A stretch of DNA of 64,000 nt from Engraulis encrasicolus (taxonomy: Eukaryota > Chordata > Actinopteri > Clupeiformes > Engraulidae), in the NCBI RefSeq assembly GCF_034702125.1, contig NC_085861.1:1076531-1140530 (forward strand). Direction: 5' to 3'. Positions 28,094 through 38,855 of the stretch are shown piece after piece. The position numbers and the translations under genes were made by a program. Under the pieces are notes generated by a model. That model saw only the letters and a list, made by a program, of their open reading frames with translations, had not been told where the DNA came from and searched no databases. Positions within the stretch are counted from its first letter, which is position 1, and each line of letters begins with the position of its first letter.

Positions 28094-28640
28094 GGCTAGA
28101 CAGCGGAATGTTTTTTTTACTAGCAGTTAAAGTAAAAGCCTCCTGTACTTACTGATTTGGTGCAGGACTTATTATCATATGATTGTGATTTCCCTGCCTA
28201 CTGAAAGAATACTATTTTCCGTCTACAATTTTGTTTGAGACCAAACGTAGCTTTGATTCATTTGACTATAGCTGGTAGCTATAGATTGAATGAGCTGCCA
28301 TACGAACGTAATTGTATCATTCTAAACCAAATAAGAAAATACTGTTTATGCGGATATCTGTCTGTGAATGTCTGTGCCCCGCTGACTCCCGTTGTATGGT
28401 GGTTTGTGGATATCGCTCAAATCCAACAAAAGTGACACAGGTGGGTAGCTCAGTGTATGATACACCATAATTAAGGCCCCAAATGCAAAATACCGACCTA
28501 TCCCTTTAAAACATGCATCATTTCTTCTCAAAATAAATGGGCTACTGGCTTCAGTTTAATTGCTTTACAGTTTCTTACACAGACACCTGCACAGTGCTCA
28601 CTAACATCTTTAGGAGACACCCCCTAGTGTTGCACCCGTG

Positions 28641-29700
28641 CACGGGTGAGACAGGTAGCAGCTTTTTCTAAGTATCACGGGTTCGGGTGGGGCGGGTCAA
28701 AGTAATTACAGTTTCTCTCGATTGCTTACACTCAATTTTCGGAATCAGGTCTCGACTTCTGAAAGCTCTACACACAAATCCCCAAAACTCACACACAACG
28801 GGCAAAACACCTCACTACCCCTGAAAAATGAATGCCCTCGTGACATACGTTCCCCACCCTTGGCCCTCGAGACATAAGTTCCCCACCCTTGGCCCTCGAG
28901 ACATACGTTCCCCACCCTTGGTCCTCGAGACATAAGTTCCCCACCCTTGGCCCTCGAGACATAAGTTCCCCACCCTTGGTCCTCGAGACATAAGTTCCCC
29001 ACCACGGGTGAGTCAGGTAGCAGCTTTTTCTAAGTATCACAGGTTCGGTTGGGGCGGGTCAAAATAATTACAGTTTCTCTCGATTGCTTACACTCAATTT
29101 TCGGAATCAGGTCTCGACTTCTGAAAGCTCTACACACAAATCCCCAAAACTCACACACAACGGGCAAAACACCTCACTACCCCTGAAAAATGAATGCCCT
29201 CGTGACATACGTTCCCCACCCTTGGCCCTCGAGACATAAGTTCCCCACCCCTGGCCCTCGAGACATAGGTTCCCCACCCCTGGCCCTCGAGACACAGGTT
29301 CCCCACCCTTGGCCCTCGAGACATAAGTTCCCCACCCCTGGCCCTGGAGACATAAGTTCCCCACCACAGGTGAGTCAGGTAGCAGCTCGTATCACAGGTT
29401 CGGTTGGGGCGGGTCAAAATAATTACAGTTTCTCTCGATTGCTTACACACAATTTTCGGAATCAGGTCTCGACTTCTCAAAGCTCTACACACAACGGGCA
29501 AAACACCTCACTACCCCTGAAAAATGAATGCCCTCGTGACATACGTTCCCCACCCTTGGCCCTCGAGACATAAGTTCCCCACCCTTGGCCCTCGAGACAT
29601 ACGTTCCCCACCCTTGGTCCTCGAGACATAAGTTCCCCACTCCTGGCCCTCGAGACATAAGTTCCCCACCCCTGGCCCTCGAGACATAGGTTCCCCACCC
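28641..29700. repeat. Higher-order satellite, about 361 bases, with 29-base subrepeats
   Basis: Three long units start near 28641, 29003 and 29364. Each has a unique-looking part (AGGTAGCAGC, then TCTCTCGATTGCTTACAC and CACTACCCCTGAAAAATGAA) followed by 5-6 copies of a 29-base unit with CCTCGAGACATAAGTTCCCC. The minus-strand open frames through it (repeating Gly-Trp-Gly-Thr-Tyr-Val-Ser-Arg) are repeat translations. The array ends about 260 bases before the first coding exon of the NLR gene. Confidence 0.95.
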
Positions 29701-29702
29701 GA

Positions 29703-29915
29703 CTGAACCACGGCTGAAGTGCCCTTGAGCAAGGCACCTAACCCCCACACTGCTCCCCGGGCGCCGCTCAGCAGGCAGCCCACTGCTACGGACTAGTGGG
29801 TGTACTTCAATGTGATTCACTAGGCCAAATGGGATAAAGTGCAGAGAAAGAATTTCCCCTAGGGGACCAAAATTGGCTCCAATTGGCTCCAATAGGTTCC
29901 CCGAACATATAGTGA
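29703..29915 (+). mobile_element. SINE 3' fragment
   Basis: The segment TGCCCTTGAGCAAGGCACCT followed by AACCCCCACACTGCTCC is the conserved domain of fish SINEs, and GGGCGCCGCTCAGCAGGC follows. The tRNA-like head is missing, apparently replaced by the satellite on its left. Confidence 0.75.
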
Positions 29916-29961
29916 TAATACAATGCATTATGTTCTATTGATTACTCATTCTTATTCACAG

Positions 29962-30134
29962 GAAAGGATGTCTGTGACAGTGATAATTAAGCCTCTGATT
30001 GTGATAGCCAAGGAGGTGTACCAGCTGTATAAGAAGAACCAGGAGAACCAAGAGCAGTGCCAGAGGCTAGCGGAGTGCGTGCACAGCTTACTGCAAACAC
30101 TCGAGAGCCTCCAACGACAAGACAATCTGACCGG
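29962..30134 (+). CDS. NLR-like gene exon 1: MLKL-type four-helix bundle, first half
   Basis: This exon encodes residues 1-55 of the inferred protein plus two bases of codon 56. A strong acceptor (TTCTTATTCACAG, ending at 29961) precedes it and the ATG is at 29968, so an untranslated upstream exon is likely. The donor is GTACAT at 30135. The peptide begins MSVTVIIKPLIVIAKEVYQL and continues KNQENQEQCQRLAECVHSLL. This amphipathic pattern and the QCQRL core are typical of the N-terminal four-helix domain of MLKL and related HeLo-like and RPW8-like bundles, which act at membranes in cell death or as adaptor regions. The domain call is from recognition, not a profile search. The exon ends in the phase required by 33176-33377. 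Confidence 0.75.
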
Positions 30135-31323
30135 GTACATAAGAATGAACTTTTATGTTAATTTCTCTCTTTTTCTCTTATGTGTCTCTTTCTCAGACCA
30201 TCTGTACCTTTAATTGTGTGATTGGTGAATTTGGGAAAATGTGATATGTATGTGAATATGCTGCTGGACGCTTAAAGGCAATATTCAATTATTATGGCGC
30301 CTCAAGTCACAACAAACACATTCAATTCTTCAAACTGCTGCACTTGGAAAGCAAGCTGGGAGACCTTTGGGACGTCAAGAGGTTTGGTCTAAGAGTGTAC
30401 AGTAGAGTATATATATATATATATACATCAAGCCTGGGCATTTTCTGGATTCTTATGATGTCATGTGAATGCCCCTTTAGGAAGCAACGTCATTGACAAA
30501 AACTACACTTACAGTCTGTCGTGTTTCTGATAACTGCGGCCGCCATGTTACTCCAGATTTTACTCCAGTCTTCGCACATCAAATTAACTGTATTGCTGTA
30601 GCCTTATGTTGGGGAAATCTGCATGCGATTTGTGTTATTTGCGGTCCATAGCCTAGTCTACGTGAAGTACATTAACTGACTGTATGGAAGTTAAATAAGG
30701 TAGCTATATTATTGTCTACTGCTGTCTGTCTCCTATTTTTTTGCTGAACTGGCAAAGCATAGTGTAAGAAAATTTTGCTGCTAAATGCATACAACGAGGG
30801 CTCTCACAACCTTGCAGCCAGGGCAAAGAAAGTGTCTTTCCGCACGGGCACTCTCTGTCTGTATTTTGAGCTTGTGTCGTTGCTATGGTTATCCAAGCGT
30901 CTGCAAGGGGGGAGGAAATGCAGACAGGAGCGGTCACCTCTCGTTTTTAAACACCGTTGATAAACAGAATCCTGACCTTAACTTTGAGTGAAGTAAATCA
31001 AATAAATTGTAGGCTATTATACACATGCATGCATGACTACTCAATATACACGTAAAAAAAACGGAAGGATTGTCTATCGTAACCTCTACCGTCTCTTGAT
31101 AGCCTACAACATTACGTTAGTACTGATGACTCCTTTATTGGAGCGAGGAGGTACAGTATATCACGAAAGTGAGTACACTCCTCAGAGTTTTGCAGATTTG
31201 TGAGTATATCTTTTCATAGGAAAGCATTGAAGAAATTTCACTTCGACGCAATGATTATTGACCTTTTAACAGCATATTTAACTACTTAAATTCCTTGTTC
31301 ACTCAGAAAAAAACAAAAACAAA
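30135..31323. other. Intron 1, unique part
   Basis: The stretch contains an AT microsatellite at about 30408-30424 and no recognised element. Two short overlapping frames at 30775-30991 have no domain. Confidence 0.5.
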
Positions 31324-32524
31324 CTAGACTGCCTGTGCAGTCGCCTTCGACTGCTTAAGGTATATCCCCGAAACGCAACGCTTCCAGTCCCCCATCATTC
31401 CTACCACTCCCGTCCACCTTTTCATAAACGTATATGATAAATACAAATATATTTAATATCTATACATAGATCAATGACGTGCATAGGCTTAAAACCAAAT
31501 GACTATTGTGAAAATGAAGGAAAAAAATGGGGCAAATGGTAACACTGTTTTAATGGTTTACAGTGAATATACCACATTATATAATATCAGTGTAACACCA
31601 TGTACCAATTTTGTACTACATCATGTATTTTTGTGTAAGTGGTATTACTTGGTATTGCATATTGTTACACTGGTATTACACTAGTATTACATGGTATTAA
31701 ATATTGTACACTGGTTATTACACTGTACCTGGTATTGCATATTGTTACACTGGTATTACACTAGTATTACATGGTATCAAATATTGTTACACTGTACCTA
31801 ATATGGTAGATTCACTGAAATGTTGAACTGTTAAAATAAGGTAGTACAGGGCAAATCAATCCACCCAGTCAGAAGTTAATGGCCAAATAAAAATGCCGCC
31901 ATTTTGAAACTGTTGAGCTCCAAACTCGAATCAGTTCATGAACCTGCCCTAGAGCATGAACACACCAAATCTGGGAGAAATCCATCCGACTGGTCAAAAG
32001 TTATGAGTCAAACAAAAATTCGGCCATCTTGAATTCAGCCATCTTGAAAGTGTTGGCCTCCAAACTCGAATAAGTTCATGAACCTACCCTAGAGCATTAA
32101 CACACCAAATCTGGGAGAAATCCATCCACCCAGTCAGAAGTTATGGGCCAGACAAAAATTCGGCCATCTTGAATTCAGCCATCTTGAAAGTGTTGACCTC
32201 CAAACTCGAATCAGTTCATGAACCTGCCCTAGAGCATTAACACACCAAATCTGGGAGAAATCCATCCACCCAGTCAGAAGTTATGGGCCACACAAAAATT
32301 CGGCCATCTTGAATTCAGCCATCTTGAAAGTGTTGACCTCCAAACTCGAATCAGTTCATGAACCTGCCCTAGAGCATTAACACACCAAATCTGGGACAAA
32401 TCCAAACATCCGTTCAAAAGTTATCGCGTTAACACGAAAAACGTGACGCGGCGGCGGCGGACGCGGCGGCGGCGGCGGCGGTGCACGCAAAACCATTACA
32501 TCCCCGACGCTCCGCGTTTCGGGG
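31324..32524 (-). mobile_element. Helitron2/Helentron-like non-autonomous element, copy 1
   Basis: Read on the minus strand, it begins TCCCCGAAACGCGGAGCG and ends with a 7-bp hairpin (GCAGTCG, loop, CGACTGC at 31337-31354), nine bases, then CTAG. The 5' word TCCCCGAAACGC returns inverted just inside the 3' hairpin as a subterminal inverted repeat. The centre has about four 140-base tandem units (31850-32410) and a CGG-rich tract (32446-32482). Hairpin, subterminal inverted repeats and central tandem repeats are the plan of Helentron-associated elements (HINE, DINE-1). It lies in intron 1. Confidence 0.7.
31850..32410. repeat. 140-base tandem repeat inside copy 1
   Basis: Units share AATTCGGCCATCTTGAATTC and CTCCAAACTCGAATCAGTTC. 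The reference word ATCTTGAAAG falls at 32041, 32181 and 32321, exactly 140 bases apart, with a more diverged first unit. Confidence 0.95.
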
Positions 32525-32953
32525 ATATAAATACAGCACAGCACAGGTCACAGGTCATCTGTGTGTGTTTCAACTTTTCTTTGCATTGAACTTTTTCATT
32601 TTGAGTGTGTACCTAGCTTAAATAGACTGGTGTGACATTTGAATGCAATCCTATGGAGAATATCATGATCTGCTTCGGTAGTCAGAGTGCATGTTGACAT
32701 GCATGTTTCTTTTAGGTGTATTTCAGATTGCCAATGTTGACAGCATTCATGCATCCCCAAACCATGTCAGTCCCACTACCATGCTTGGTTATTGAGAGGC
32801 TAAACTTTTTTTTGTAAAACTCACTTGTTTACCACACTTGCTTGACACCATCTAAAGTAAATGTGTCTCTTGGTCTCTTCAGATCACACAACATGGTTCC
32901 AGTGATCCATATCCTTGGTCTGTTCATCTCTCTTGAGACCAAGATAAACAAAT

Positions 32954-32990
32954 TTGCTTTAGAAACCCCCCCCCCCCCCCCCCCCCCCCG

Positions 32991-33026
<36 letters not shown>

Positions 33027-33030
33027 CTCT
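32954..33030. repeat. Poly-C tract followed by (CA)n
   Basis: About 23 consecutive C (with one G near the end) are followed by a short CA array and CTCTCTCT. The poly-C run could form i-motif or G-quadruplex structures and is likely error-prone in sequencing. Confidence 0.9.
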
Positions 33031-33175
33031 CTTAGGAATTAAGTTGTATTTTATCAACATTTAACTGTTTCCTTGTAACTCTACAAGGAATCATGCCTTT
33101 TCTTGACTAGACAATGAGGCAGGCAGGCACATGGGACTCTACCTTTGTACTAAATAATCTTTCCTGGCATTGCAG

Positions 33176-33377
33176 GCCTAGCGATGAGCTTCAAGGCTGC
33201 CTGAGCACCCTTCAGGCGACACTAGAAGATGCCAAGGCCTTCGTGAGTAGGCAAGAGTCCAGAAGTTTCTCTGCAAGAGTCCAGAAGTTTCTCTGCGCTT
33301 CGAAGATCCAAGGCAAACTCCCGAAATTCTATGACAGACTGAATGACCAACACAAGCAGCTGACACTGCTGTTGCAG
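33176..33377 (+). CDS. NLR-like gene exon 2: four-helix bundle, second half
   Basis: The acceptor TTCCTGGCATTGCAG ends at 33175 and the donor GTATTG starts at 33378. The first base completes codon 56, and residues 57-123 follow. The peptide includes DELQGCLSTLQATLEDAKAF, RVQKFLCASKIQGKLPKFYD and RLNDQHKQLTLLLQ. This matches the third and fourth helices of MLKL-N-like domains, where a long acidic helix is followed by a basic loop and a helix ending near LxLxLQ. The exon leaves in phase 0, as 34645 requires. A 22-base direct duplication (33251-33272 and 33273-33294) lies within the coding part and its two copies are read in different frames, so this stretch may be altered relative to relatives. 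The GT array starts within a few bases of the donor. Confidence 0.75.
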
Positions 33378-33382
33378 GTATT

Positions 33383-33506
<124 letters not shown>

Positions 33507-33600
33507 GTGCATGAGTGTGTGCAGCATACCAGTACAAAAGCAGGCGAGCAGATGGTTACTGACTTATAACTTTGACAGTAACTTCATCATGTGTCAAGAG

Positions 33601-34362
33601 CAGGGCTTTGAACCGGTTCAAGGAACGAAAACGAAAACCGGGAACTTTTCATATTTTACAGGGAACAGAAACGAAACCGGAACCGTTATTATTTTTTATG
33701 TTCTGGAACGGAAACACTTATTTAAAAATAATGGTAACCGGTTAATACCGGTTAATACCGTTCCTCAAACTAAAAAAAAAAAGTAATTATTTTCCTGTGA
33801 CATTCTCTGACTGAATGGAGAGAGAGCTGTGGATTACAAAGTCTCCACTCCACATTTTAAATAAGAGAAACCACGGTCATACAAAAGGGCAGAGTTTCCA
33901 TTGTATCATTGTAATACAGGTATATTGCAGAGAAGCGTGTGTAAAGTGTTCAACATTATTGTGCATCCATGACCGCTTCAAATATGCACGAACTCACAAT
34001 GTCCATCATAGCGTCCCTGTGACCCAAGTCAGCGTGGAGCACGCATTTTCATCATTGAGGTTTATTCTCCGCTTAGGTCGTCCCTGAACGATACAATTCT
34101 GGGGGATATTCGCTTGAATAAACAGTTTGGAAGTAGGCTGACTCATTTGCACTTCCGTCTTTCTTGGTTAATTACCGTCAGTTAGGCCTATGGGGAGTAA
34201 TCAGCTGACAGAAACGAAATTAACCGTTCCGGGAACAATATTTTTTTGTTCTAACCGGTTCGGGAACGTCAATTTATTGGTGGAACTCATAACCGGAAAC
34301 GTTATAATTCCGTTTCTGTTCGGAACGGAACGTTTGGAAAAAAATAACGGTTCAAAGCCCTG
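33601..34362 (+). mobile_element. hAT transposon relic with transposase C-terminus
   Basis: The ends CAGGGCTTTGAACCGGTTC and AACGGTTCAAAGCCCTG are inverted and the 8-base target duplication GTCAAGAG is exact (33593-33600 and 34363-34370). A frame near 33990-34086 reads VPVTQVSVEHAFSSLRFILR, the dimerisation region at the end of hAT transposases, followed by a stop. All upstream transposase domains are missing, so this is an internally deleted copy. It sits in intron 2 of the NLR gene. Confidence 0.93.
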
Positions 34363-34644
34363 GTCAAGAGATTCCACTGTTCGAGTCCTGACAGGACAAC
34401 TACACCACAGAGGTCAAGTCAAGTTAAGTCACGGAGGGCCGAACTCAGTATTCAAACCAACGCGACCACAATACATAAACATAACCTCCTTGATGGGGGT
34501 AATAACCTGTTCAGGTCCAATTCTATTCCCCAGACACAGAGAGCATCAACAGGACACGATAGAATACTGACATAATGTCTACAATGTTGGTTAGCTATGT
34601 TTAAGATATATATCTTGCTAGATAACTCTCTTTACCAATGCCAG

Positions 34645-35011
34645 GTGGAGCAGAGAGAAGCTGCTAATGTCGCCAACAAGAAGCTGGACGTAGTGCAAGA
34701 GGGCGTGGATGCAGTTCAAGAGGGCGTGGATGCAGTGCAGGAGGGCGTGGACGCAGTTCAAGAGGGCGTGGATGCAGTGCAGGAGGGCGTGGACGCAGTT
34801 CAAGAGGGCGTGGATGCAGTTCAAGAGGGCGTGGATGCAGTGCAGGAGGGCGTGGATGCAGTGCAGGAGGGCGTGGATGCAGTGCAAGAGGGCGTGGATG
34901 CAGTTCAAGAAGGCGTGGATGCAGTGCAAGAGGGCGTGGATGCAGTGAAGGAAGACACCACCATCATCAAGAAGAAGCTGGACAGACTGTTGGAGGACAG
35001 ACAGCTTCCTG
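34645..35011 (+). CDS. NLR-like gene exon 3: heptad-repeat coiled-coil stalk
   Basis: The acceptor TTTACCAATGCCAG ends at 34644 and the donor GTATGT starts at 35012. The exon enters in phase 0 and leaves with one base of a codon, matching the NACHT exon. It encodes residues 124-245. A leader VEQREAANVANKKLDVV precedes twelve perfect copies of QEGVDAV (residues 141-224), and KEDTTIIKKKLDRLLEDRQ follows. With V of GVD as position a and V of DAV as d, every core position is valine, as expected for a parallel coiled coil. Glycine in each unit is unusual. KKLD before and KKKLD after the array bracket the expansion. The role is inferred: a stalk or oligomerisation arm between the helical bundle and the NACHT. 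The reverse-strand open frame is a shadow of the repeat. Confidence 0.8.
34696..34947 (+). repeat. Coding minisatellite, 12 x 21 bases
   Basis: The unit is like CAAGAGGGCGTGGATGCAGT plus one base, with silent changes (CAA/CAG, GAT/GAC, GTG/GTT) and no length change. All units keep the frame. Reuse of the same variants across units suggests unequal exchange. Confidence 0.97.
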
Positions 35012-35071
35012 GTATGTTCTGCACACTCTTAACCTTAACCTACATAAAATCTGCACGAGGCCAACAAAAAA

Positions 35072-36605
35072 CTAGACTGCCTGTGCAGTCGCCTTCGACT
35101 GCTTAAGGTATATTCCTGAAACGCAACGCTTCCAGTCCCCCATCATTCTAACCACTCCCGTCCACCTTTTCATAAACGTATATGATAAATACAAAATATT
35201 AAAGAAATATATTTAATATCTATACATAGATCAATGAGGTGCATAGGCTTAAAACCAAATGACTATTGTGAAAATGAAGCAAAAAATGGGGCAAATGGTA
35301 ACACTGTTTTAATGGTTCACTATTACAGTGAATATACCACATTAGGTACAGTGTAATAACCATTGTAACAATATTTAATACCATGTAATACCAGTGTAAC
35401 ACCGTGTAACAATTTTGTACTACATCATGTATTTTTGTGTAAGTGGTATTACATGGTATTGTATATTGTTACACTGGTATTACACTAGTATTACATGGTA
35501 TTAAATATTGTACATTGGTTATTACACTGTACCTGGTAATGCATATTGTTACACTGGTATTACACTAGTATTACATGGTATTAAATATTGTTACACTGTA
35601 CCTAAATAATATGGTAGATTCACTGAAATGGTGAACTGTTAAAATAAGGTAGTACCGGGCAAATCAATCCACCCAGTCAGAAGTTATGGGCCAAATAAAA
35701 ATTCCGCCATTTTGAAACTGTTGACCTCCAAACTCAAATCAGTTCATGAACCTACCCTAGAGCATTAACACACCAAATCTGGGACAAATCCGTCCGACTG
35801 GTCAGAAGTTATGTGCCAAACAAAAATTCGGCCGTCTTGAATTCAGCCACCTTGAAAGTGTTGGCCTCCAAATTCGAATAAGTTCATGAACCTACCCTAG
35901 AGGATTAACACACCAAATCTGGGAGAAATCCATCCGACTGGTCAGAAGTTATGAGCCAAACAAAAATTCGGCCATCTTGAATTCAGCCATCTTGAAAGTG
36001 TTGACCTCCAAACTCGAATATGTTCATGAACCCACCCTAGAGCATTAACACACCAAATCTGGGAGAAATCCATCCACCCAGTCAGAAGTTATGGGCCAAA
36101 CAAAAATTCGGCCATCTTGAATTCAGCCATCTTGAAAGTGTTGACCTCCAAACTCGAATCAGTTCATGAACCTACCCTAGAGCATTAACAGACCAAATCT
36201 GGGACAAATCCATCCGACTGGTCAGAAGTTATGAGCCAAACAAAAATTCGGCCATCTTGAATTCAGCCATCTTGAAAGTGTTGGCCTCCAAACTCAAATA
36301 AGTTCATGAACCTACCCTAGAGCATTAACACACCAAATCTGGGAAAAATCCATCCACCCAGTCAGAAGTTACGGGCCAAACAAAAATTCGGCCATCTTGA
36401 ATTCAGCCATCTTGAAAGTGTTGACCTCCAAACTCGAATCAGTACCCTGCCCTAGAGCATTCACCCAAAAAATCTGGGACAAATCCAAACATCCGTTCAA
36501 AAGTTATCGCGTTAACACGAAAGACCTTACGCGGCGGCGGCGGACGCGGATGCGGCGGCGGCGCACGCAAAACCATTACATCCACGACGCTCCGCGTTTC
36601 GGGGA
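35072..36605 (-). mobile_element. Helitron2/Helentron-like non-autonomous element, copy 2
   Basis: It has the same plan as 31324-32524: CTAG then a hairpin (about 35085-35102), the subterminal TATATTCCTGAAACGC, and at the other end GCGTTTCGGGGATATA (36594-36609). The tandem core is longer (about 35665-36480). It begins 60 bases after exon 3 and so lies in intron 3. The two copies flank exons 2 and 3 in the same orientation. Confidence 0.7.
35665..36480. repeat. 140-base tandem repeat inside copy 2
   Basis: The word CTTGAAAGTG falls at 35851, 35991, 36131, 36271 and 36411, exactly 140 bases apart. About six units are present. Confidence 0.95.
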
Positions 36606-36609
36606 TATA

Positions 36610-38755
36610 ATAACCATAAACTCAGGAGTGAGGCGGAATGCTTCAAGATCACATTTTCCATGCTTTTGATCATGTACATGGCCGTAGTTACATTTGAGGT
36701 TAGCGAGGTCCGGACCTCGCTCATTTCGTCCGAGATTTTTTTTTTTGAACGCCAAATGTGCCCAAATGAATCAAACATACAAAACTCAAAACCTCTGTGA
36801 AACTTGCTTTGCAAATAGTGATTAAAATCCATGGTCTATGGGTTCTATTTTGCCTTTGTGTTCTGTTTGTGCAAGTAATTAATTAATAGAGATAGCAGAA
36901 TGCACAGTAATGCACCATCAAGAACGTGGCCATTAAGCCTGCCCACGCTGCGCTAGGACGCTTGAGACGTAGGTCTCCTATGAAGCCAACCATTTTAAAA
37001 CAGTGCCCTATATCAGTAGGCAGATGTCTTTCACAACTTTGTGAAACCGTTTGATAACTGAGTCATTATTTGAAAGAACCAGCCATTGGGTTTTAATTGT
37101 AAATCGGAACGTCTGTAATAAGCGACAGAAAAGGACAGAGTCACCAGACAAGTCACCAGAGCGTCTTCAGATGTGGATTTTTACCTGCTTATTTGGTCAA
37201 GTGGCAATATTAACGTTTCGAGTTGTCACGACTTCTTCAGAGTCAATCACAGTAAAATGTCCACATCTGAAGATGCTCCGGTGTCCTCTGTTTGCACTAG
37301 CCTACTATAGTCTTTTCCCATGCAAATGAACTAGGGCGCTTTGTGCGCGCAAGTGGTGCGACTTGTGGAAGAGAACGCAATTCAGACATCAAACAAGCTT
37401 GCTTGAGACACAGGTCACCAACATGGAGCCACAGGTTTAAAACAATAGCATAGGCTTATGCATAAGGAGTTATGAGTAGGCTATCGTCTTTGACAACGTT
37501 GCCATTTGATAACTAAGTCACTATCACCTATCTGCCAGAAGCCGTCAATTGGTTTTAGTAGGCTAGTGGAAAAAAGACCGACTGACACCATCAGCTGAAT
37601 AAAATATCCAATGAACATTATAACTTAAGCTCAGATAAAAGCAGGCTGTCAGATCAAAATAATTTGATTGTAAATAGAAGGGGTTATACTTTCGCTTTTG
37701 CATGTGCAGAAATAATCATTTAAAAAATAACAAGCGTGCATGTGACGCGAGCAAAATAATGTTCAGCTGACAAGACGTTAGTTTTACATATAGCCTAACA
37801 GTAGGCTACTCCACTCCACAACAACAGTATTCTACATTACACCACTCCACAGTCCTAACTTGTAGGCCTAGCCTATGTCAACTTAAAGAAATCATTTGGT
37901 AAGTGAAAATAGGCTACTGTTTTTTTACTAATGTTAAAATAGTATCCAAATGAAGAAGCATATTCGTGTGGAGAGATACTTCCAAACGAGGCAGGAGAGT
38001 CCGAAAATGCGACTGTATGAAAGAGAATGTCCAGGCACGTTTCATATCACGCAGCTAAAACATGGATTCAAAGCATGATGATCAATTCCTTAAATGTGCA
38101 GCGCCACATTTCCTACTGACTAAGTAATATTTTGCATAGGCAAATTTGCACTTCTGGAAGCAATGAATTTTAAACATAAAGGGAGGGAATTTAAATAAGC
38201 AGGGTATTTCGCACACCCTCAGCATCCCATGGTTTGGATGAAAACTTATTGGTGCAGATGCCCTTACAGGTGACAAAAAGTTTACTACAAAATAGTTTGT
38301 TTTTTTTGCATCACCACAGAGATAGCTTCCCCTTTACCTTTTGAGGAAAACAGCTGAAGTGTAATTCTCATTTGAAGAAGAAAATATGAATGGCTGAGCA
38401 ACTTGCCATCTGAGGATGCAGCTTATTGTGCAACTTGCCTCTGATGTGTTTAAGTAAAAGGGTCAAACGTAAGCTTCCTTACAAAGGGCTTTACTGACTG
38501 GAAGAATGCTGTTTATGATAAAAGAGGCATGATACCAAAGCATAGCCACTCAAAGGGAACAGGCATGAGTTGGCTGAAAACATAACATATTTATTATAGG
38601 GCCTAAGCCCACATGTTATGTACATGTTTACTATTTCACATTAGGCCTATATAGGTCTATAGCCAATAGAAGGGGCCTATATTTTATTATTAGTTTTATA
38701 ATTGTATTTTTTTCTTATTTTTTATATTAATTAATTTTTAATACATATTTTGAAA
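36610..38755. other. Intron 3, mostly unassigned
   Basis: An inverted repeat of about 18 bases (GTCTTCAGATGTGGA and TCCACATCTGAAGATGC, 37160-37277) outlines a small MITE, and a related sequence lies at 48805-48890. No coding sequence was recognised. Confidence 0.45.
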
Positions 38756-38757
38756 AA

Positions 38758-38838
38758 ATTCGGCGCTCGCTTCACGGCCCCCGATCACAGTCAAGAATGA
38801 TAATGTGGCCCCCAGAGAAAGAAGTTTGGGGACCCCTG
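38758..38838. mobile_element. hAT element, terminal fragment
   Basis: AAGTTTGGGGACCCCTG ends the fragment. It is followed by GTGTAGAG, which is repeated immediately before the inverted CAGGGGTCCC end at 38856. Confidence 0.7.
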
Positions 38839-38855
38839 GTGTAGAGGGTGTAGAG

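Larger units (their letters stand above)
18554..28505. mobile_element. TTAA-flanked foldback element split by nested insertions
   Basis: The outer ends are AGGAATAGGTCGGTATTTTG on the left and the inverted CAAAATACCGACCTATCCCT on the right. TTAA borders lie at 18550-18553 and 28506-28509. The inverted arms continue through TTTGAGCGATATCC, AACCACCATACAACGGGAGT, CACAGACATTCACAGACAG and TATTTTCTTATTTGG. On the left these four blocks are separated by a LINE (about 18652-21858) and by a 2.9 kb element (21894-24802). The right arm, about 28290-28505, is continuous. The Kolobok or piggyBac assignment is inferred. Confidence 0.75.

Noticed and set aside
28800..29700. CRISPR-like regular repeats
   Set aside because: The repeats are directly adjacent with no unique spacers, and the genomic context is eukaryotic.
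28745..29928. Minus-strand open frames with repeated Gly-Trp-Gly-Thr-Tyr-Val-Ser-Arg words
   Set aside because: They translate the 29-base satellite unit, all three frames are similarly open, and no domain or splice context supports a protein.
34618..34929. Minus-strand frame of His-Cys-Ile-His-Ala-Leu-Leu repeats
   Set aside because: It is the shadow of the coding heptad minisatellite on the plus strand, which has the splice sites and the domain context.
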